DNA of 23,636 bases from a virus. The stretch is from positions 3,952 to 27,587 of the IMG/VR virus record IMGVR_UViG_3300000928_000505. One strand, given 5' to 3'. Shown piece after piece: positions 16,666 through 23,565 of this stretch (position 1 is the first letter of the stretch; every line of letters starts with the position of its first letter). The position numbers were made by a program, and so were the translations under genes. The notes beneath the pieces are model-generated. The model did not search any database. It worked only from the letters and a program-made list of their open reading frames with translations, and was not told where the DNA came from.

Positions 16666-17163
16666 GTGGCTTACTCTGGTAAATACGTAGTGAAAAATCC
16701 TGCTAAGTACAAAGGCGACTCTTTAAATGTAGTATATCGATCGCTCTGGGAGAAATATTGCTTCAAGTGGTGTGACACAAATAAAGACGTCAAATCATGG
16801 AGCAGCGAAGAAGTTGTTGTACCGTATTACTATGATATCGATAAAAAATATCATCGATACTTTGTTGATCTTAAGGTTACTTATGGCAACGGTAAGACAT
16901 GGCTAATCGAGATTAAACCTGAGAAAGAGACGCAACCACCAAAGGGTGACAAGCGTACAAAGCGATACCTGCAAGAAGGTATGACATATGTTAAGAATAT
17001 GAACAAGTGGGAGGCCGCAAATAAGTATGCGCTTGACCGCAAGTGGGAGTTTCACATATGGACAGAAAAAACCCTACAAGAAATGGGTTTAATGTCAAAA
17101 CCGCTCAAGAAATTAAAACCTTTGCCTAAGCCGAAAAAAACTCCGAGAAAAAAGCATAAATAG
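16666..17163 (+). CDS. 4: Head completion protein gp4 (PD-(D/E)xK nuclease-like)
   Basis: The 165-residue protein is a clear gp4-type head completion protein: YSGKYVVKNPAKYKGD, VVYRSLWEKYCFKWCDTNKD, WSSEEVVVPYYY, HRYFVDLKVTYGNG and TWLIEIKPEKETQPP. T4 gp4 has 150 residues and acts after DNA packaging, allowing the head to join the tail. The fold is TnsA-like, and the candidate PD-(D/E)xK residues are E29, D68, E82 and K84 (E-I-K). The C-terminus is strongly basic (KPLKKLKPLPKPKKTPRKKHK begins near 145). I chose the GTG at 16666 because it is preceded by AGG at 16656-16658 and gives the conserved N-terminus; no ATG is available upstream. It is the first gene of the plus-strand cluster and is followed after 5 bp by gp2. 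Confidence 0.88.
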   Translation: MAYSGKYVVKNPAKYKGDSLNVVYRSLWEKYCFKWCDTNKDVKSWSSEEVVVPYYYDIDKKYHRYFVDLKVTYGNGKTWLIEIKPEKETQPPKGDKRTKRYLQEGMTYVKNMNKWEAANKYALDRKWEFHIWTEKTLQEMGLMSKPLKKLKPLPKPKKTPRKKHK

Positions 17164-17168
17164 AGTTT

Positions 17169-17753
17169 ATGAGCAATATATTTCAAAACCTAGAATACGA
17201 AGCCTTTAGAGCTGGCATAACCCCACGGTCAAAAGAATCAATCAAATGGTTCCGCCAAAAAGCGCAAGCCATGGGAAAAGTTAGTCGAAAAGCACTGATG
17301 AACGAAGAGCCTGTGAAATTAAAAGGTCGCAGCGCCGTCGGCAATATGTACATGTATTTCTACGACCCAAAGGGTAAAGATACATTGCCGTTTTATGATA
17401 GCTTCCCGTTGACCATTGTCATTGGTCCGGCGAAAGGCGGTTTTATGGGGTTGAACTTGCATTATCTTCCGCCGATCCTTCGAGCACGTATGCTTGATGC
17501 ACTGATGGATATTACAAGCAATAGTAAGTACGACGAGACAACTAAGTTCCAGGTATCATATAACCTGTTGCAGTCTACCTCAAAACTCAAGTATTATAAA
17601 CCATGTGTCAAACATTATTTAACTGCACATGTAAGAAGTAAGTTTGCATACGTGCCTCCGCCCGAGTGGGAGATCGCTACGTTCCTGCCGACTGCAGACT
17701 TCCAAAAACAAAATAAGGCTTCGGTCTATAAAATTTCACGGAGCATGATTTAA
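17169..17753 (+). CDS. 2: DNA end protector, gp2-like
   Basis: The 194-residue protein resembles the proteins annotated as DNA end protector in marine T4-like phages: MYMYFYDPKGKDTLPFYDSF, FPLTIVIGP, GFMGLNLHYLPPILRARMLDAL, FQVSYNLLQSTSKLKYYKPCVKHYL and VRSKFAYVPPPEWEIATFLP. T4 gp2 (274 residues) rides on the packaged DNA end and shields it from RecBCD on injection; the sequence link to T4 gp2 is distant, so that role is carried over from family annotation. In T4, genes 2, 4, 53 and 5 are adjacent; here 2 and 4 are on the opposite strand from 53 and 5 but still next to them. The stop overlaps the next start (TAATG at 17751-17755), implying coupling. Confidence 0.65.
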   Translation: MSNIFQNLEYEAFRAGITPRSKESIKWFRQKAQAMGKVSRKALMNEEPVKLKGRSAVGNMYMYFYDPKGKDTLPFYDSFPLTIVIGPAKGGFMGLNLHYLPPILRARMLDALMDITSNSKYDETTKFQVSYNLLQSTSKLKYYKPCVKHYLTAHVRSKFAYVPPPEWEIATFLPTADFQKQNKASVYKISRSMI

Positions 17754-18334
17754 TGTCATTTTCAATAGACGAATTTAAAGGTGCAGTCAGCAAGGGTATT
17801 GCTGTACCAAACATGTTTCGCGTGTATTTGCCGTCGCTTCCTGGTATTGTTACTACGCGCCAGCTAAACCTATTGTGCAAAGATGTAGTGCTTCCTGGTC
17901 GTCAGATCTTGACTAACGAACGCGTCATTGGCATGAAGCAGGTGAAGCAGGCATATGGTTATGCACAAGAAGACGTGTCAATGACTTTTTATGTGACTAA
18001 TGACTATGCACTTAAAGAATATTTTGAGGCGTGGCAAGATCTTATCATAACAGATAAAGAATTAAATTACCCAGATGAATATGGCTATGAAGTACGTATC
18101 GAGCAACTTGAAAAGGGCGCTGCTCTTGACTTGCCTTTAGATATTAACTTTAGTTTATTTGGTTTAAATATTGATATTGATATAGATTTATTTAAGTCGT
18201 CCAAGTCGATATATACATGTATATTAGACAAAGCATTTCCTACATCTATGAATGCTATCCAACTAAATAGTGATGCAAATGGCATCGTTGAATTGAACGT
18301 ACAATTGTCCTATAAGGACTGGAGATCAGTATAA
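17753..18334 (+). CDS. Tail-tube-family protein (gp19/gp54-like)
   Basis: The 193-residue protein has the tail tube fold signature of T4-like phages: NMFRVYLPSLPG, LLCKDVVLPGRQIL, YGYAQEDVSMTFYVTNDYALKE, YFEAWQDLI, then the end strand YTCILDKAFPTSMNAIQL and ELNVQLSYKDW. T4 gp19 has 163 residues. The normal gp19 gene sits beside gp18 and gp20, so a copy placed directly before gp26 and the tape measure is more likely a paralogue serving as tube initiator (gp54 function) or another hub-tube adaptor. An insert rich in Asp/Ile/Phe (INFSLFGLNIDIDIDLF, about residues 127-143) interrupts the C-terminal part and is absent from ordinary gp19. The stop is followed after 1 bp by the gp26 ATG. Confidence 0.7.
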   Translation: MSFSIDEFKGAVSKGIAVPNMFRVYLPSLPGIVTTRQLNLLCKDVVLPGRQILTNERVIGMKQVKQAYGYAQEDVSMTFYVTNDYALKEYFEAWQDLIITDKELNYPDEYGYEVRIEQLEKGAALDLPLDINFSLFGLNIDIDIDLFKSSKSIYTCILDKAFPTSMNAIQLNSDANGIVELNVQLSYKDWRSV

Positions 18335-18335
18335 A

Positions 18336-19046
18336 ATGGCTTTACCTAAGTTAAACGCAGTACCAAAGTACGACATTGTCGTACCGTCAACACAGCAAGC
18401 TGTCCGCTTTCGGCCGTATCTTGTAAAAGAAGAAAAAGTCTTGATGCTCGCAATGGAGTCTCAGGACCAGAAACAATCGTTAAATGCAATTGTAGACACA
18501 ATTGTCGCATGCGTCAGCGAAGACATTGAGCGCAATAAGCTTACTACATTTGATGTTGAATATATGTTCACACAGATTAGATCTAAGTCTGTGGGTGAAA
18601 CATCTAAGGTGTCTATCAAATGCAAAGAGTGCGATCACTCAAACGAAGTTGTGATTCCGCTCGAGTCAATTAAAATCAATATGCCTGATAATATTGTCAC
18701 GCTAATCGAGCTGACACCTGAAATTTCGGTACAACTCAAATGGCCGACATATTCTGATTTAGGCAACCTTGATATGAGCGAAGGTGCAAGTCAAGTTAAG
18801 CAGACCTTTGAAATGATTTCTAAATGCATCGATTCAGTTCTTACTGGTGATGAACGCATTAGTATGAAAGATGAACCAAAAGAAGAAGTCATGGACTTCA
18901 TTGAATCGCTTACATCTGAACAGTTTGATAAGATCCGTGAGTTTGTTGAACAAATGCCTAAACTAAAGCATGATGTGGAGTTTACATGCACGTCGTGTAG
19001 CGAAGCAAATAAAATTACCTTGGAGGGTATGAACGATTTTTTCTAA
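18336..19046 (+). CDS. 26: Baseplate hub assembly chaperone gp26
   Basis: The 236-residue protein matches the T4 gp26 family (208 residues in T4): MALPKLNAVPKYDIVVPST, VRFRPYLVKEEKVLMLAMES (about 23-42), TTFDVEYMFTQIRSKSVGE and VSIKCKECDHSNEVVIPL. Two CxxC pairs, C96/C99 and C218/C221, make a zinc-ribbon-like Cys4 site. In contractile and siphophage tails the gene pair just before the tape measure encodes tail assembly chaperones made by frameshifting; gp26 has exactly that place here. It ends Asp-Phe-Phe-stop on a slippery heptamer (see the frameshift site at 19022-19046), so a fraction of ribosomes should continue into the gp51 frame. The start ATG is 1 bp after the tube gene's stop. Confidence 0.88.
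   Translation: MALPKLNAVPKYDIVVPSTQQAVRFRPYLVKEEKVLMLAMESQDQKQSLNAIVDTIVACVSEDIERNKLTTFDVEYMFTQIRSKSVGETSKVSIKCKECDHSNEVVIPLESIKINMPDNIVTLIELTPEISVQLKWPTYSDLGNLDMSEGASQVKQTFEMISKCIDSVLTGDERISMKDEPKEEVMDFIESLTSEQFDKIREFVEQMPKLKHDVEFTCTSCSEANKITLEGMNDFF
19022..19046 (+). promoter_or_regulatory. Programmed -1 ribosomal frameshift site (gp26 to gp51)
   Basis: In the gp26 frame the codons are GAT TTT TTC TAA. The last T of GAT plus TTT TTC form the heptamer T TTT TTC (19037-19043), a canonical X XXY YYZ -1 slippery sequence. The stop codon follows at once (19044-19046). A Shine-Dalgarno-like GGAGGG (19022-19027) lies 9 nt upstream, the geometry known to stimulate -1 shifting in E. coli dnaX. After slipping, reading resumes as CTA ATA GCC and stays open for 63 codons. 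I see no convincing downstream hairpin. This is inferred from sequence only. Confidence 0.78.
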
Positions 19047-19234
19047 TAGCCCTTTCCCACGAATCTCTGATCGGATACTTTAAGACTAATTTCTCTTTGA
19101 TGCAACATCATCATTACTCATTAACCGAAATAGAAGAGATGATACCATGGGAGAGGGAAGTATATTTAACAATGCTCATTGAACATATAAAAGAAGAAAA
19201 TGAACGAGCCAAGGAACAGCAAAGTAAAAGATAA
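19043..19234 (+). CDS. 51: gp51-type extension of gp26, reached by -1 frameshift
   Basis: A frame one base back from gp26 is open from 19043 to the TAA at 19232-19234, encoding LIALSHESLIGYFKTNFSL, MQHHHYSLTEIEEMIPWERE and VYLTMLIEHIKEENERAKEQ, then QSKR. This resembles the short gp51-type baseplate hub assembly proteins of marine T4-like phages, whose conserved part begins at ALSHxSL. No ATG, GTG or TTG with a ribosome binding site precedes that part. The only in-frame ATG near its start (19100) would remove 19 conserved residues and has no Shine-Dalgarno. I therefore read it as the C-terminal part of a 299-residue gp26-gp51 fusion, join(18336..19043,19043..19234). Its stop overlaps the tape measure ATG (TAATG at 19232-19236), so only shifted ribosomes would reinitiate there by coupling. 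Confidence 0.78.
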   Translation, partial: LIALSHESLIGYFKTNFSLMQHHHYSLTEIEEMIPWEREVYLTMLIEHIKEENERAKEQQSKR

Positions 19235-21561
19235 TGGCTGAAAAAACAACACTGTCTGAAATAAAACGCGAAATTGCAAAAGGCAATAAGGCGCAGTCAA
19301 ATACGACTGATGCTCTCCTTACGCTCAACGCTACATTTGTTAGGCAGTTTAAGTTAGAAGCAGACGCAAATAGCTCCGGCGATAGACTTGAAGATAAGCT
19401 AGAAGGTGCTAAAACCCCTAAGCTCGAACAAAAACCTATGACCGGCTTTAAACCATTAGACGATGCCGGCGCTAATATTACAGCCGTGTTTGCTAGGCTT
19501 GCTAATTTAGGCAAGCTTGTCGCAGGCTTTACAGCAGGCCTTGCTGCTGTAGCTGCTGCATTTGCGGGCATGCGCGGGTGGGAACTTCCTGTTTTAAAAC
19601 GAATTAGCAATATTAAGTTTGACAATCTTTTCCCAGAGTCATTATCCAAAACCCTTCAACAGAAATTTTTAAATGTTCGGGCACGTGTTTTAAGGTTCTT
19701 TAACATGAGTGCTGTTCTTCCTAAGGGAGAGGATGGCAAACAGATCAAATCTATTGGCGGGCAAATAGCTAATTCATTTAAGAATGCCAAGGCAAGTATA
19801 CTCAAAGGATTTGGTATCGGCGCTGATGGAAAGCTTATTGCTTTGCAGGGCGAAGATGGCAAATTCAAGTCTCCGAAGATCGGTCGGTTCCTTATCCAGA
19901 TGAGATCGCTGTTTAGTCCTATCACTAAAGTTGGGGCTGCGATTGGTGAATTCTTTACGAGTGGTTTTGGATCAAAGATAGTTACCTTTATGAAGGGTGG
20001 CGCAACAAAACTTTTAGCAGTATTTGGTAAAGTACTTTGGCCTATCGGTGTTCTGGTGTCAGCCTTTAAAGGTGTCACAGACTTTATGGATACTGAAGGA
20101 ACGTTTTATGAAAAGTTTACGGCCGGTATTAGTACTGCAGTTGCAGACTTCGTTGGTGCTCCGCTAAACCTTTTAAAAGATCTGATTGCATGGGGTCTAA
20201 AGAAGCTTGGCTTTGATGAAGGCGCCGAATGGCTGGAAGGCATTGACTTTGTTAAACCAATAAAAGATATGATTACTAGTGTCATGGAATGGTTCGGTAC
20301 GCTGTTTACAGATCCTGTAACAGCATTAAAGCAATTATGGACTGGTGCACTTAACCTATTAGTTGCAGGTGCAACAACACTGACAGATATATACTTCTAT
20401 CCAATCAATAAAGTAATAGAGTGGATTGGTTCTATGTTCGGTTGGAAAACGACTGACGAAGAAGGTAACCAATTTAAGCTACAGACATTTATAGGAGATG
20501 CAATCTCTGATGTTGTGACATGGGTTAAAGGGGTGTTTGCAAATCCGGTTGAGTCTTTAAAGGCATTATGGACAACACTTCTTGATGGCGTGGCCAGCAT
20601 AGGTGCGTGGATATATGATAATGCTATAAAACCTGTATTTGATTATTTCACCGGTATATTCAAGTGGTCTGTAGACGGTGTAACAAAGGTTACTGATAGC
20701 ATCGCAACTATAGTAGGAGATATGGTAACCGGCGCATGGAATTATGTCAAAAAGCTATTTGTATTTGATGAGGGTATCGAAGGCATCATTGCGTCACTAA
20801 TCAATGTGACGACAATCGTACCTAACCTTGTCAAGGATGCGATATTAGGCATTACATCATGGCTAGCCGGAAAATTAGGATTTAGTGAAGAAGCCGAAGA
20901 GCTTTCTAAGTGGAAAGACTACAGTATAGGCGCACTTGCCGTACTAGCATTTAAAAATGTCAAAGAGTGGCTTAAGGGTAAGTTTAGTGGTGAGATTAAT
21001 CTAGGCGGACTGTCATTTAGCCTGACTGATATAGTCACGGCTCTTAGTGACAACATTGGCCTGATGAAGGATATCTTAGTAGCACAGATCTCATACAGTG
21101 TTAAAAGGTTGGTTAACGGATTTAAGATAAGCTTCGAAAGGGCTGCTAACTTCATAGCAAATCTTGGTGATGAACTATACTTAATGATATCTGAGAATTT
21201 CAGATTTAAACTTCCTGAAATTAATATTCCTGAAACATTTCTTACACCGGCGTTTAATCTTATTCCAGCAATTGATGTAGGCGTAGGCGATGCATCAACA
21301 AGAATTGCGGCCAGAGATCGGATCCAAGGTAGGGATCTCGCCAGTGAAAATAAAATTAGTGCGCTGCAGAAAGAAACTGGCAATGAGTTATCAAATGTTC
21401 AGGCATTGCAAGCACAGCTGGCTAGTAATATAAGCCAAGTAATAAACGTCGCGCCGGTTACCGCAAATACAAGCAATAACAACGTCCAGTCACAAACAAT
21501 AAATGGAGCCACTTCTTCAAGCGACTCCATGTTTGATCTTGTCGGTGCTGGTCCTGGTTAG
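19234..21561 (+). CDS. 29: Tail length tape measure protein (gp29-like)
   Basis: This 775-residue protein is the longest in the plus-strand cluster and sits right after the chaperone pair, the universal place of the tape measure gene. It has long Ala/Gly/Leu-rich hydrophobic helices, for example ARLANLGKLVAGFTAGLAAV continuing to about residue 113, and KVLWPIGVLVSAFKGV further on. It also has many amphipathic helices and only a Gln/Asn/Ser-rich tail after residue 710. An internal repeat pairs residues about 347-373 (ITSVMEWFGTLFTDPVTALK) with 424-450 (ISDVVTWVKGVFANPVESLK), both ending in LW. There is no cysteine. T4 gp29 has 590 residues; length scales with the tail in tape measures generally. 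The stop overlaps the gp32 stop on the other strand by 4 bp. The role is assigned from composition and position, not from sequence match to T4 gp29. Confidence 0.82.
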   Translation: MAEKTTLSEIKREIAKGNKAQSNTTDALLTLNATFVRQFKLEADANSSGDRLEDKLEGAKTPKLEQKPMTGFKPLDDAGANITAVFARLANLGKLVAGFTAGLAAVAAAFAGMRGWELPVLKRISNIKFDNLFPESLSKTLQQKFLNVRARVLRFFNMSAVLPKGEDGKQIKSIGGQIANSFKNAKASILKGFGIGADGKLIALQGEDGKFKSPKIGRFLIQMRSLFSPITKVGAAIGEFFTSGFGSKIVTFMKGGATKLLAVFGKVLWPIGVLVSAFKGVTDFMDTEGTFYEKFTAGISTAVADFVGAPLNLLKDLIAWGLKKLGFDEGAEWLEGIDFVKPIKDMITSVMEWFGTLFTDPVTALKQLWTGALNLLVAGATTLTDIYFYPINKVIEWIGSMFGWKTTDEEGNQFKLQTFIGDAISDVVTWVKGVFANPVESLKALWTTLLDGVASIGAWIYDNAIKPVFDYFTGIFKWSVDGVTKVTDSIATIVGDMVTGAWNYVKKLFVFDEGIEGIIASLINVTTIVPNLVKDAILGITSWLAGKLGFSEEAEELSKWKDYSIGALAVLAFKNVKEWLKGKFSGEINLGGLSFSLTDIVTALSDNIGLMKDILVAQISYSVKRLVNGFKISFERAANFIANLGDELYLMISENFRFKLPEINIPETFLTPAFNLIPAIDVGVGDASTRIAARDRIQGRDLASENKISALQKETGNELSNVQALQAQLASNISQVINVAPVTANTSNNNVQSQTINGATSSSDSMFDLVGAGPG

Positions 21562-22457
21562 TCGTCTTGAGCCAATTTAGCAAAATACGACATTGTATCG
21601 TCGTCGCTTGAAAGCTCACCAACCGACTCGGCAGTCATAGGCTGATTTGCCATTGGATCAGGTGCAGGCTCATTCATCTGAGCTGCTTGAGCAATTGACT
21701 GCGCGCCAGCATCTACTGATTCACCAAGCACTCGCTGCAGTTTAGCTTGTAGCTCAGAGTATGTTTTGTAGTTAGCCGGATCTTCAAACTCACCAAGATT
21801 ATACATTCCGTTATACAAAGACTCAAGTTTTGTATCGTCATCAGAAATAGCTTTTGGTGAAGCAAATTCTGATTTGTCATAGTTACGATAACCTTCGACA
21901 TTACGGATTTTGAGTTTAAAGTCTGCACCTTCCCACATATCAAATGGATTTGTAGGAGTTTCGTCTGCAAACTCTGGTTGCATCATATCCATGATTTTGT
22001 CATGGATTTTCTTGCCATATTGATAGAGCATGATTTTACCTTCACGCTCAGGATTAGCAGGATCGGATACAACAAGAACATTTGACACATAGTGTAGCCG
22101 CCGCTTCTGCATGCGTGCAGTAGCTTTATCTTCTTCGATGCCTGTGTTCCATAGTTTAGAATTAAGTTCACCAACAGGATCTGCTTGGCCGATAGATGTA
22201 AGAGAACGTTCGATGTACCATTGGCCAGTTGGGCCTTTGAAACCGTGATCCCAGTACCGTGCCCAAGGTAGTTCTTGACCTTCGCCGGCAGGAAGGAAAC
22301 GAAGAATAGCGTAACCGTTGCCGGCCTTATCTACTGTTGGTTTCCATACACGATCATCTCCGTAGCTTTTCTTTTCGCTACCACCGCCTGCAGACTCGGC
22401 TGCTTGGATGAGTTTAGAGATGTTAGATTTATTACGTTTTAGATTTGCAAAAGACAT
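21558..22457 (-). CDS. 32: ssDNA-binding protein gp32
   Basis: The 299-residue protein (T4: 301) is gp32. The N-terminus SFANLKRNKSNISKLIQAAE holds the Lys/Arg-Ser cooperativity (LAST-like) motif at residues 7-11. The core has GNGYAILRFLPAGEG, YWDHGFKGPTGQWYIERS, HYVSNVLVVSDPANPEREGK, MLYQYGKKIHDKIMDMM and FDMWEGADFKLKIRNVEGYRNY, all aligning with T4. The C-terminus is acidic (SSDDDTMSYFAKLAQDD), the segment T4 uses to bind replication and recombination partners. T4 gp32 binds zinc through His64, Cys77, Cys87 and Cys90; here that loop reads RSLTSIGQADPVGELNS and the whole protein has no cysteine, so the zinc site is lost. The start at 22457 has AAGGAAA as ribosome binding site and an extended -10 promoter upstream. 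Confidence 0.93.
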   Translation of the reverse strand: MSFANLKRNKSNISKLIQAAESAGGGSEKKSYGDDRVWKPTVDKAGNGYAILRFLPAGEGQELPWARYWDHGFKGPTGQWYIERSLTSIGQADPVGELNSKLWNTGIEEDKATARMQKRRLHYVSNVLVVSDPANPEREGKIMLYQYGKKIHDKIMDMMQPEFADETPTNPFDMWEGADFKLKIRNVEGYRNYDKSEFASPKAISDDDTKLESLYNGMYNLGEFEDPANYKTYSELQAKLQRVLGESVDAGAQSIAQAAQMNEPAPDPMANQPMTAESVGELSSDDDTMSYFAKLAQDD

Positions 22458-22495
22458 ATGTATGTTTCCTTATTTGCTGTAGTATTGACTGAATT

Positions 22496-22504
22496 ATTAT
22501 ACCA
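22496..22504 (-). promoter_or_regulatory. Extended -10 host-type promoter for gp32
   Basis: In the 82-bp gap before gp32 the minus strand reads TGGTATAAT, a perfect -10 hexamer with the TGn extension, about 39 nt before the ATG. No good -35 box is visible at 17 nt, which an extended -10 can tolerate. It would let the host sigma-70 polymerase express gp32 early. Confidence 0.6.
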
Positions 22505-22528
22505 CGTTCATGCGTCGCAGTACACCCT

Positions 22529-22536
22529 TATATATA
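22529..22536 (-). promoter_or_regulatory. Possible late promoter (TATATATA) before gp32
   Basis: TATATATA on the minus strand differs by one base from TATAAATA and lies about 72 nt before the gp32 ATG. T4 gene 32 is itself served by several classes of promoter, so a late one would fit, but AT-rich octamers like this also arise by chance. Confidence 0.3.
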
Positions 22537-22539
22537 CGT

Positions 22540-23565
22540 TTATTCAAAAACAATTACGTCACCATCGGAATAAACGCTGGTCATTTCTTCGTATTGGACC
22601 TTATCGATAGAGACGCTTTGACAAGCACCCACTGTACTACATGGATAACCTATCTTTTCAAAGTTTTGCATCTTTAACTGATTAACAAAGTTAATCCGCC
22701 TTTGTGACTGCCAAACTTCTAATACTGTTTGTTCTTTTAAATTGCCAAGCACAAGATCCTGATTATCATCAAGGCAACATGCATAGTAATCACCATTTGG
22801 TGCTATGTACATCACTTCTTGTATCGCTGATATGAGCGGGCATTTTAAATCGGGTTGTGACTTATATTCTCCGGATTTAAATTTAGATCTTTCGGCCCAT
22901 AAGCCTGATTCACTATGCCTGACTAGCGTGAGCGAATCATATATGTGTTCACCCAATTCGTCTTTAAGCATTTGTGTCACAAGCTCGTGAGAGCTAAATG
23001 GCACTGATGTTCCTGGTTTTACTTGAGCCGGATATTTATTAAATACAGTGAACACTGTAGTAGCGTATTCAAAAGCAGGCATTACATTAATCGCAAAATT
23101 CATTTCAGGATAATGTTTGGCGCGCAACTCTAAAAAATGTTTTAGATTTTTCATCACTGATTTGAGTGGAATACCTTTCACTGCACCGTATGAATCTTGA
23201 TTGTGCCCATCAACGTTGACTTGAATTGAATAGAAAAGTTTTTCCTTCACTAAGATCTCTGCAACCTTTTTAGACATGAGTCCAAAATTACTTAGCATAT
23301 CAACTTCGGTGTTTGGCAATTTCTTTTTTATGTATCGTAGAATTTCAATAAAATCTTTATGATATAGTGCCTCACCATTCTCACTCATATGCATATTTTT
23401 AATCTCATACGGAAATGCCGGATCAGAAATCTCATCAACGATCTTAAAGACCAAATCTTTATCCATGTCAAAATGCAATTTGGTGCCCCGAGAACTAGGA
23501 CACCAAATACATGTTGCATTACATCTGTTAGATAAGATAAAATTTATATTGCGCAGCGGCTTCAT
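22540..23565 (-). CDS. Radical SAM enzyme with SPASM-like C-terminus
   Basis: The 341-residue protein has the radical SAM cluster motif CxxxCxxC at C15, C19, C22 (FILSNRCNATCIWCPSS) and the SAM-binding NGE in MSENGEALYH (63-65). TIM-barrel strands follow, for example EVDMLSNFGL and SIQVNVDGHNQDSY. The C-terminal region carries C242, then IAPNGDYYACCLDDNQDLVLG with C263/C264, NLKEQTVLEVWQS, and C309/C315 (PCSTVGAC), the pattern of a SPASM/twitch extension that binds a second Fe-S cluster. Such enzymes modify peptides or small molecules; nothing here identifies the substrate, and no adjacent precursor peptide is visible. The ATG overlaps the upstream gene's TGA by 4 bp (ATGA), so it belongs to the gp33-gp32 transcription unit. 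T4 has gene 59 at this place. Enzyme class is secure; function is not known. Confidence 0.88.
   Translation of the reverse strand: MKPLRNINFILSNRCNATCIWCPSSRGTKLHFDMDKDLVFKIVDEISDPAFPYEIKNMHMSENGEALYHKDFIEILRYIKKKLPNTEVDMLSNFGLMSKKVAEILVKEKLFYSIQVNVDGHNQDSYGAVKGIPLKSVMKNLKHFLELRAKHYPEMNFAINVMPAFEYATTVFTVFNKYPAQVKPGTSVPFSSHELVTQMLKDELGEHIYDSLTLVRHSESGLWAERSKFKSGEYKSQPDLKCPLISAIQEVMYIAPNGDYYACCLDDNQDLVLGNLKEQTVLEVWQSQRRINFVNQLKMQNFEKIGYPCSTVGACQSVSIDKVQYEEMTSVYSDGDVIVFE

Noticed and set aside
17155-17162. CATAAATA before the gp2-like gene
   Set aside because: It ends only 6 bp before the ATG, too close for a promoter, and overlaps the gp4 stop codon region.
19100-19234. Independent initiation of gp51 at the in-frame ATG at 19100
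   Set aside because: There is no Shine-Dalgarno before it and it would delete the conserved ALSHESLIGYFKTNFSL part; frameshifting explains the frame better.
19176-19649. 157-codon minus-strand open frame across the start of the tape measure gene
   Set aside because: It lies opposite the gp51 extension and tape measure coding sequence, is Ala/Ser/Leu-rich as expected from complementary codons, and has no promoter or ribosome binding site.
22458-22539. Possible rho-independent terminator or tRNA in the gene 32 leader
   Set aside because: The 82-bp gap contains no GC-rich stem followed by a T-run and is too short and unstructured for a tRNA; only promoter-like elements are visible.
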